From contig WLIH01000031.1 of assembly GCA_009702305.1 (NCBI GenBank), positions 1 to 11,317 on the forward strand: a stretch of DNA of 11,317 nt, given 5' to 3'. Source of the DNA: Actinomycetota bacterium. Its GTDB lineage: Bacteria > Actinomycetota > Actinomycetes > Propionibacteriales > Nocardioidaceae. Positions 6,580 to 11,317 of the stretch are shown piece by piece; within the stretch, counting starts at the first letter, position 1; each line of letters opens with the position of its first letter. Below the pieces are notes generated by a model. It was not told the DNA's origin, made no database searches, and was given only the letters and a program-made list of their open reading frames with translations. The translations under genes were made by a program, and so were the position numbers.

Positions 6580-7865
6580 GTGCCCACCTTGTCGCGCCGA
6601 CGGCGCCAGGCGCGGCGTACGGCGGGCGACTCGCCGAGAGCGCCCGCTGCGAGCAACAGCACCCCGCCCGCGACCGCCAGCAGCCAGGTCGGCAGGGCCG
6701 TCCGCGGCGAGGAGGCACGCGCACTCGGAGCGACGTCCTCGGGCGCGACGGAGGGCGCCGCGCCGGCTGCGAGCCCGATCAGCAACGTGCCGCTCACCTG
6801 ACGCCCGGCGACGGGTGCGGGGCCGGGTCCGGCATCGGGGGTCGGGGTGACCACGGACGGCTCGCCGCCGGTCTCGACCTCGCTCAGACCGCCCAGCGTC
6901 GGGCCACCCTCCGCGGGCGCCCCGCCGGTCGACCCGCCCTCGTGCGCGCCGCCGCTGTCGGTCGGTCCGGTGTCCGGACCCTCGCTCTCCCCGCCTCCGG
7001 GTGTCGGGCCGGGGCTCTCCTCGGGTGGCGGCTCGCTCACCTCGACGGCCACCGGGTCCGAGCGGCCAGACGAGCCGTCGTCGCCGGTGACGCTGAGCAC
7101 GACGTAGTACGTCGAGCGGTCCGTGGCGTCGTAGGTGTGGCGCGGCGCGGCGACGCTCGAGGTGTCGCCGTCGCCGAGCGCCCAGTCGTAGGTCAGACCG
7201 GCCGGAGCGTCGGGCACGCTCGCCGTCAGGTCGTAGGTGTTGGCGGCGACTCCCGCGCGGGTCACCTCGGTCGCGGTGACGACGGGACGCAGCAGCCGCC
7301 CGCTGGTGTGCACCACGATCCGCAGCGCTGCGTCGGTCTGGAAGTAGCCCTTGCGGTTGGCCTGGGCGCTGACGTTGACGTCCTGGTCGTCGCGCAGCGG
7401 GCGCAGGTAGGTGATCGCGCCACCCTGCCCGCCGCTGCTGCCGGAGAAGCTGACCGCCGGCATCAGCGCGTCCTCGAAGCCGTTGCTCCCGGGATCGTCG
7501 AGCGCGTGCTCGTCGAGCCGCAGCGACGTGCCCTGCTCGTCGATGACCTCGGTATAGGTCACCAGGTCGTGCGAGAGCGGCGCCATCGCGTCGACCAGCG
7601 CCTGCAGCGAGGTCCAGGTGCGGGTGTCGGGCGAGCGCTCAACACCCGCCTCGTCACGCAGCAGGTACGGCGCGTCGACGAGGTCGGTCAGGTCGACGAC
7701 CTCCTGGGCCGAGTAGGTCCGGGTCTCGCTCACCGAGCCGACCACCTCGACGACCACGCACGGTCCGCCGTCGGGACAGGTGGCCGCCGCGACCGGGGCT
7801 GCGAGCGCGACGAGGGACGCCCCGAGCCCCAGGACCAGGGCTCCGAGCGTCCGTCGTGCGCGCAC
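6576..7865 (-). CDS. Membrane-anchored surface protein with PKD domain and Pro/Gly/Glu-rich stalk
   Basis: This 429-residue protein starts at a GTG at 7865, 23 nt after the tupA stop, with no strong Shine-Dalgarno. Residues 1-28 are a signal peptide. Residues about 30-195 form an unrecognised extracellular domain. Its opening (VVVEVVGSVSETRTYSAQEV) faintly recalls molybdopterin-oxidoreductase-like beta domains, too weakly to name. A PKD domain covers about 196-278 (LTYDWALGDGD, then HTYDATDRSTYYVVLSV). Residues 279-350 are a low-complexity Pro/Gly/Glu/Thr stalk. A transmembrane helix (TWLLAVAGGVLLLAAGALG, 393-411) and an Arg-rich cytoplasmic tail end the protein. No LPXTG sorting motif is present. 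Lying between tupA and the ExbB/ExbD-like pair, it is a candidate docking or force-transducing partner; this is inference. Confidence 0.82.
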   Translation of the reverse strand: MRARRTLGALVLGLGASLVALAAPVAAATCPDGGPCVVVEVVGSVSETRTYSAQEVVDLTDLVDAPYLLRDEAGVERSPDTRTWTSLQALVDAMAPLSHDLVTYTEVIDEQGTSLRLDEHALDDPGSNGFEDALMPAVSFSGSSGGQGGAITYLRPLRDDQDVNVSAQANRKGYFQTDAALRIVVHTSGRLLRPVVTATEVTRAGVAANTYDLTASVPDAPAGLTYDWALGDGDTSSVAAPRHTYDATDRSTYYVVLSVTGDDGSSGRSDPVAVEVSEPPPEESPGPTPGGGESEGPDTGPTDSGGAHEGGSTGGAPAEGGPTLGGLSEVETGGEPSVVTPTPDAGPGPAPVAGRQVSGTLLIGLAAGAAPSVAPEDVAPSARASSPRTALPTWLLAVAGGVLLLAAGALGESPAVRRAWRRRRDKVGT

Positions 7866-7888
7866 CGCGCGCCGGGATGCCTGCGACC

Positions 7889-9532
7889 TCAGCTCAGGGT
7901 CACCGACCTGACCGAGGTCTGGGCCGTCCGGATCACGCCGACGTTGACGTACTGCAGCCGGTAGCGCCAGGTGCCGGCGCCGAGGCGGACGGTCACGTCG
8001 AACTTCTTCGCGCCGGCCCGGACGACCTGGGTGCCGACCGGCTTGAGCTCACGCTGGCCCTGGGCGGCCAGGAGCACGAGCTGTCCGGTGTCCCCTGCGG
8101 GGACGACGGGCGCCAGGACACCCGTGAGCGTCAACCGGCCACCGGAGATGGAGCGCGCGACGTCCTGCAGTCGACCCTGCACCTCGACCTGACCGATGGT
8201 CAGCGACGTCGGGGCGAGCAGGTCGCCGAACACCGGGTCGAGGGTCGCGTCCTCCACCTTGGTGATGGGGCCGACGTCGAGGGTGTAGGTGGCATCGGCC
8301 TGGGGGCGGTAGCCGATCGTCACGTGCCCCTCGCCGTCCGTCGTGCCTGCGGAGACCAGGACCGGCGCACCGGTCGGGTCGCCGGGCGGGGTGGCGAGCA
8401 GTTTGACGAGGACCCCGTCGAGCGCAGGGGTGCCGGGCGTGACGTTGGCGAGCGTCGCCCCGACCGAGATCCGCTCGCCGGCCTTCACCGTGGTCGGCAG
8501 CGGGTCGTCGAGGGTCAGGCTCGGGGCGGCCGAGGGCAGGAACGGCGGGTCGGCACTCTCGTTGAGGTAGGCGCCGATCGCCTGCTGCGTCTCCGGCGAG
8601 GTCACCCAGTCGAGGAAGAGCAGTGCGGCCTCGTTGTTGATGTCGACGTTGGGACTGTCGGCGAACTTCTCGGGGCTCAACGCATAGGCGTGGAAGGAGT
8701 TGATGAGCAGCGGCACTCCCCCTGGTGCCGCGGCGTCGTTGTCACGCGTGACGATGCCGAGCCGCGTGATCTGGCCCTTCGACGCCCGGTAGTTGTAGGT
8801 GCCGCGATCGGTGAAGACGTAGCAGCCACCGCCGTCGTAGTTGCAGACGTCGCCGTTGAGGATGTTCGGGCCCTGCGTCAGCCCGGTGGCGTGATACCAG
8901 GACGGGAGCGCGATCGGGTTCGCGCAGCTGCCCGTCGAGGTGCTCGGCGAGGCGCCCCCGCCGTTCGCAGCGCTGACCGTGCAGGTGGTCGTGCCGGTCG
9001 TCAGCGCCCAGATCGCGTGCTCCTGCACGGTGGTGCCGGGCGTGCCGCCGCGGGAGACGAAGTTGGCCGTGCCCGCCGCACCGGCGGCAGCGATCCTGGC
9101 GAACGCACCGGCGATGTCGTGCGGGGCCGAGGCGAGGACGCCGGCCGGGTCGTCGGCCGGACCGAGGAGCACGTAGTCGCCCCAGAAGATCGCCCGGCCG
9201 TACTCCTCGTCGGAGTAGCCGGCCGCGACGAACTGGTTCTCCAGGGCCGCCGCGTGCACGATCATCGCGTCGGCGGTGCCGGCCTGCGCATAGGTGATCG
9301 CCGCCCCGGTCCCGCGGCTGACGTACTGGAAGTCGTACTGCGGGTAGGCCTTCTCGAAGCCGGGCTCCAGGACGGTCTGGGTGAGGAACGAGTCGAAGAC
9401 GTCGCTGGTGCCGACCACGACGAACGGCTCGGGATCGGCCGCCGACGACGGCGAGCCGATCGCCACCGTCGCGACCGTCGCGCCCGTCGCGAGGGCGAGA
9501 CCGAGCAGGGAGCCCGTGAGGCGCTGAGACAT
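7889..9532 (-). CDS. tupA: TupA-type tungstate-binding protein with C-terminal beta-sandwich extension
   Basis: This 547-residue exported protein is about twice the usual TupA length. Residues 1-32 are a signal peptide with an AxA-like end and no lipobox Cys. Residues about 34-335 match the TupA periplasmic-binding fold: GTGAAITYAQAGTADAMIVH (74-93), WGDYVLLGPADDPAGV (117-132), SRGGTPGTT (160-168), TDRGTY (241-246) and DWVTSPETQQAIGAY (308-322). Four cysteines (184, 203, 230, 237) lie in or near a Gly/Ser-rich insert not typical of TupA and may form disulfides. Residues about 336-547 look like two Ig-like or CARDB-like beta-sandwich domains. The protein should capture tungstate outside the cell for TupB. 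Having neither lipid nor membrane anchor is odd for a Gram-positive binding protein. The ATG at 9532 has AGGA and GGTGA upstream. It is the first gene of the operon, with a palindrome 14 nt upstream. Confidence 0.93.
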   Translation of the reverse strand: MSQRLTGSLLGLALATGATVATVAIGSPSSAADPEPFVVVGTSDVFDSFLTQTVLEPGFEKAYPQYDFQYVSRGTGAAITYAQAGTADAMIVHAAALENQFVAAGYSDEEYGRAIFWGDYVLLGPADDPAGVLASAPHDIAGAFARIAAAGAAGTANFVSRGGTPGTTVQEHAIWALTTGTTTCTVSAANGGGASPSTSTGSCANPIALPSWYHATGLTQGPNILNGDVCNYDGGGCYVFTDRGTYNYRASKGQITRLGIVTRDNDAAAPGGVPLLINSFHAYALSPEKFADSPNVDINNEAALLFLDWVTSPETQQAIGAYLNESADPPFLPSAAPSLTLDDPLPTTVKAGERISVGATLANVTPGTPALDGVLVKLLATPPGDPTGAPVLVSAGTTDGEGHVTIGYRPQADATYTLDVGPITKVEDATLDPVFGDLLAPTSLTIGQVEVQGRLQDVARSISGGRLTLTGVLAPVVPAGDTGQLVLLAAQGQRELKPVGTQVVRAGAKKFDVTVRLGAGTWRYRLQYVNVGVIRTAQTSVRSVTLS

Positions 9533-9545
9533 GGAGTCACCGATC

Positions 9546-9566
9546 TTCCTAGGTAATACCTAGGAA
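9546..9566 (-). promoter_or_regulatory. Perfect palindromic candidate operator in front of tupA
   Basis: TTCCTAGGT, a 3-nt AAT spacer and ACCTAGGAA form a perfect 9-bp inverted repeat ending 13 nt before the tupA ATG. It is AT-richer than its surroundings, and its CCTAGG core was not seen elsewhere in the window. One arm supplies an AGGAAG that could be part of the Shine-Dalgarno. A TATGGT (minus strand, 9566-9571) is a weak -10 candidate that would put transcription start within the palindrome, but no good -35 is present. The most likely binder is the HTH-TOBE regulator encoded at the end of the operon (inference). Confidence 0.65.
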
Positions 9567-9655
9567 CCATACGTGGCCGCTGCCGCAGCGGATGGGTCAG
9601 GGCTCACCCGTCGGGACCCTGCGACGGTCGGCCTGGTCCCAGCCCCCGGTCACGA
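9567..9655. other. Non-coding upstream region of tupA
   Basis: No gene is supported here. It contains a near-continuous dyad, CCGCTGC C GCAGCGG (9577-9591), and a looser CAGGG/CCCTG pair (9598-9602, 9617-9621). The tupA promoter must lie in or near this stretch, but I see no convincing sigma-70 boxes. Together with the repeat element that follows, it fills the roughly 310-nt gap between tupA and the short-chain dehydrogenase. Confidence 0.4.
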
Positions 9656-9862
9656 GGTCTCGATACGGCGCTGGCGCGCCTACTCGACCAACGAAGATAA
9701 CGCCCTCGTTGGTCGAGTGCCGACGAGCGCCAGACCCTCCCTCGTTGGGTCGAGTGCCGACGAGCGCCAGACCCTCCCTCGTTGGTCGAGTGCCGACGAG
9801 CGCCAGACCCTCCCTCGTTGATCGAGTGCCGACGAGCGCCAGCGAGGAGGTGTATCGAGACC
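9656..9862. repeat. Compound palindromic intergenic repeat with an internally amplified arm
   Basis: The outer ends are a perfect 11-bp inverted repeat: GGTCTCGATAC (9656-9666) and GTATCGAGACC (9852-9862). Inside, CTCGACCAACGA (9683-9694) pairs with TCGTTGGTCGAG (9706-9717) across an 11-nt loop, and CTGGCGC (9671-9677) pairs with GCGCCAG (9727-9733), giving a long imperfect hairpin. The right arm is then repeated in tandem. The whole resembles REP-like palindromic elements of the GGTCTCGATAC...CTCGACCAACGA kind that I associate with intergenic regions of actinobacterial genomes. It lies just past the 3' end of the dehydrogenase gene and could also end its transcript. Confidence 0.75.
9705..9842 (+). 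repeat. Tandem 36-bp direct repeats, about 3.8 copies
   Basis: Units run 9705-9740 (36 bp), 9741-9777 (37 bp, one extra G), 9778-9813 (36 bp) and 9814-9842 (partial, 29 bp). Each begins CTCGTTGGTCGAGTGCCGAC and continues through GAGCGCCAG; the first three end ACCCTCC. Unit 4 has one substitution (GTTGATC) and then runs into the unamplified end of the palindromic element. Copies are nearly identical, which suggests recent expansion by slippage or unequal exchange. There are no spacers, so this is not a CRISPR array. Confidence 0.85.
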
Positions 9863-9880
9863 CCGGCCGGCGGCCTGGTG

Positions 9881-10600
9881 TCAGCAGGCGGTGCCGCGGT
9901 CGACCGACAGGACGGCCCCGGTGACCGACGCGGCGGCGTCGGAGGCGAGGTAGGCGACGGCGTCGGCGATGTCGCGCGGCGGCATGAAGCCGTAGCGGCC
10001 GCCCGCGGTCTCGCTCAGCAGGCCCCAGTCGAGCTGGGTGTCGGCGTGCTCGGCGGCGGCCGCCATCGGCAGGTCGGTCTCGACGCCGCCGGGGCAGATG
10101 GTGTTGACCCGGATGCCGTCGGCCGCCAGCTCGAGCGCCAGGGACTTCATCAGCAGGATCACGCCGCCCTTGGACGCGCAGTACGACGCCTGGTAGGGCT
10201 GGGCACGGAGGCCGGCGATCGAGGCGATCGTGACGATGTTGCCCTTGCTGGCGCGCAGATGCGGCAGCGCGGCGTGGCTCATGAGCATCGGCCCGGTGAG
10301 GTTGACGCCGAGGTGGCGCTGCCACGTGGCGACGTCGAGATCCTCGAAGCGTCGGAACTGGTCGATGCCGGCGACGTTGACCACGACGTCGATCCCGCCG
10401 AGCTCCTCCGCAGCGGCCGCGACCGCCGCGGACACCGAGTCGGCGTCGCTGACGTCGCAGGGCCGGACACCGTCGGCCTCGCGCAGGTCGAGGCCGACCA
10501 CGCGCGCGCCCTCCTCGGCCAGCAGGTCGACCGTCGCCTTGCCGACTCCGCCGGCTGCCCCGGTGACCACAACCCGCTTGCCCTCGAACCGTCCTGCCAC
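9881..10600 (-). CDS. Short-chain dehydrogenase/reductase (classical SDR)
   Basis: This 239-residue cytoplasmic oxidoreductase has the Rossmann cofactor motif TGAAGGVG (13-20). Asp38 at the end of the second strand favours NAD(H) over NADP(H). NVAG (75-78) stands in for the usual NNAG. The catalytic residues fit Asn100, Ser127, Tyr140 and Lys144 (SYCASKGG). PGGVETDL follows the catalytic helix as expected, and the length is normal for the family. The GTG start at 10600 has GGAG 6 nt upstream on the minus strand (10607-10610). The gene stands alone, divergent from the sigma-factor gene and followed by the repeat element. Substrate cannot be read from sequence; annotations such as 3-oxoacyl-ACP reductase-like would be generic. 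Confidence 0.93.
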   Translation of the reverse strand: MAGRFEGKRVVVTGAAGGVGKATVDLLAEEGARVVGLDLREADGVRPCDVSDADSVSAAVAAAAEELGGIDVVVNVAGIDQFRRFEDLDVATWQRHLGVNLTGPMLMSHAALPHLRASKGNIVTIASIAGLRAQPYQASYCASKGGVILLMKSLALELAADGIRVNTICPGGVETDLPMAAAAEHADTQLDWGLLSETAGGRYGFMPPRDIADAVAYLASDAAASVTGAVLSVDRGTAC

Positions 10601-10727
10601 ATCCTGCTCCGTTCGTCCGTGCGCCCGCGCTGGGTCGCCGCGGGCATCCTTGCAGGCGAGTGAGCCACGACACCCCGGAGGTCGGTGCCACGCGCCGGTG
10701 GTCCCGAGGCGTCAGAGAGGTGTGACG

Positions 10728-11303
10728 GTGACCGACGACCTCGACCAGACGACCCGACGACACCCGCCCCCCACCACGGCGGCGGGCGACCCTCCCGACT
10801 TCGACGCCCTGGTGCAGGCCACCGGGCGTCCGCTCTACCGCGCGGCCCTGCTGCTCACCGGTGGAGACCACCACCTCGCCGAGGACCTGCTGCAGACGAC
10901 GTACACGAAGGTGTACGCGTCGTGGCGTCGGGTCAGTCGCGCCGACGACCCGGTGGCCTACACCCGGACCATGCTGACCCGGACCTTCCTCAGTCACCGG
11001 CGGCTGCGGCGCTCGGGCGAGCGGCCGAGCGACGTGCTGCCGGAGCCGCCACCGACCGACCCCGACACCACGCTCACGCTCGACCTGGTGGCCGCCCTCG
11101 CCCGGCTGACACCGCGCGACCGCGCCGTCGTGGTGCTGCGCTACTGGCTCGACCGCAGTGTCGCCGACACGGCCGCCGACCTGGGGCTCAGCCAGACCGC
11201 GGTCCGCTCCGCCGCCCGGCGTGCCCTGGCCCGGCTGCGCGAGCAGCTGGCCGACCTCGACCACGATCTCGACCTCGACCTCGACGAACAGGACCTCCGA
11301 TGA
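10728..11303 (+). CDS. SigE-family (ECF-like) RNA polymerase sigma-70 factor
   Basis: This 191-residue protein has sigma region 2 at about residues 24-92 (FDALVQATGRPLYRAALLLT, AEDLLQTTYTKVYASW) and region 4 at about 128-182 (LARLTPRDRAVVVLRYWLD, then LGLSQTAVRSAARRALARLR, the HTH). This matches the actinobacterial SigE-family of small sigma factors. Two GTG starts are possible, at 10722 and 10728. GAGAGG at 10715-10720 is 7 nt from the second and only 1 nt from the first, so 10728 is preferred. The frame stays open upstream to 10230, but that part is antisense shadow of the dehydrogenase. The Asp-rich C-terminus (DLDLDLDE) is low complexity. Its stop overlaps the next start (ATGA), as is usual when a membrane or anti-sigma partner is co-transcribed. 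Confidence 0.93.
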   Translation: MTDDLDQTTRRHPPPTTAAGDPPDFDALVQATGRPLYRAALLLTGGDHHLAEDLLQTTYTKVYASWRRVSRADDPVAYTRTMLTRTFLSHRRLRRSGERPSDVLPEPPPTDPDTTLTLDLVAALARLTPRDRAVVVLRYWLDRSVADTAADLGLSQTAVRSAARRALARLREQLADLDHDLDLDLDEQDLR

Positions 11304-11317
11304 AGCTGCACGACCAC
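11300..11317 (+). CDS. Start of a further gene, cut by the window edge
   Basis: An ATG at 11300 overlaps the sigma-factor stop as ATGA and reads MKLHDH to the edge. Only six codons are visible. Genes directly coupled to SigE-family sigma factors often encode membrane or anti-sigma-like proteins, but the product cannot be determined from this window. Confidence 0.5.

Noticed and set aside
6614..6695. LPXTG-type sortase signal at the C-terminus of the PKD protein
   Set aside because: The hydrophobic helix and basic tail fit, but the preceding residues read ALPTWLL with no LPXTG motif, so a plain membrane anchor is preferred.
7856..9556. Plus-strand open frame of 566 codons opposite tupA
   Set aside because: It is the antisense shadow of a convincing TupA homologue, with low-complexity composition and no domain.
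9533..9655. Molybdenum-cofactor riboswitch in front of tupA
   Set aside because: The stretch between palindrome and start is 13 nt, and no conserved multi-stem aptamer could be recognised further upstream.
9705..9842. 36-bp repeats as a CRISPR array
   Set aside because: The unit length is suggestive, but copies are directly adjacent with no spacers and no cas genes are nearby.
10601..10727. Divergent promoters between the dehydrogenase and sigma-factor genes
   Set aside because: Promoters must be here or nearby, but I see no -35/-10 pair or strong palindrome good enough to place them.
9597..11264. Minus-strand open frame of 555 codons across the repeat, dehydrogenase and sigma gene
   Set aside because: It runs out of frame through the dehydrogenase, through the tandem repeat and antisense to the sigma factor, so it cannot be a real protein.

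Overview
The window is very GC-rich and its codons end almost always in G or C. Many starts are GTG, genes overlap by 4 nt, and there is a SigE-family sigma factor. Together these suggest a high-GC actinobacterium, probably a Nocardioides-like member of the Propionibacteriales; the genus is an inference. No RNA genes, transposases or CRISPR arrays were seen.

Region 1 (1-3397, minus strand) is one very large secreted protein that runs off the left edge. It has a signal peptide, four lamin-tail-like domains, a phytase-like beta-propeller and three Cys-containing carboxypeptidase-regulatory-like repeats. It starts with GTG and has no stop inside the window, so a scan requiring both ends misses it.

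Region 2 (3549-9566, minus strand, transcribed from right to left) is the core of the window. It is a seven-gene operon for uptake of an oxyanion, most likely tungstate. The order is: a TupA-like binding protein with a C-terminal beta-sandwich extension; a membrane-anchored PKD surface protein; an ExbB/TolQ/MotA-type proton channel; an ExbD-like DUF2149-type subunit; a TupB permease; a TupC ATPase with a C-terminal TOBE-like region; and a MerR-type HTH-TOBE (Mop) regulator. Four successive junctions are 4-nt overlaps (GTGA three times, ATGA once). A perfect 9-bp inverted repeat lies just upstream of tupA and is the obvious candidate operator for the terminal regulator. The main discovery candidate is the embedding of an ExbB/ExbD-like motor and a surface protein inside a tungstate ABC operon in a presumed single-membrane bacterium.

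Region 3 (9567-9880) has no gene. It holds a compound palindromic element (9656-9862) with perfect 11-bp inverted ends and a 36-bp arm segment that has been tandemly amplified.

Region 4 (9881-11317) holds a minus-strand short-chain dehydrogenase. A divergent SigE-family sigma factor follows on the plus strand, and its stop overlaps the start of a further gene cut by the right edge.
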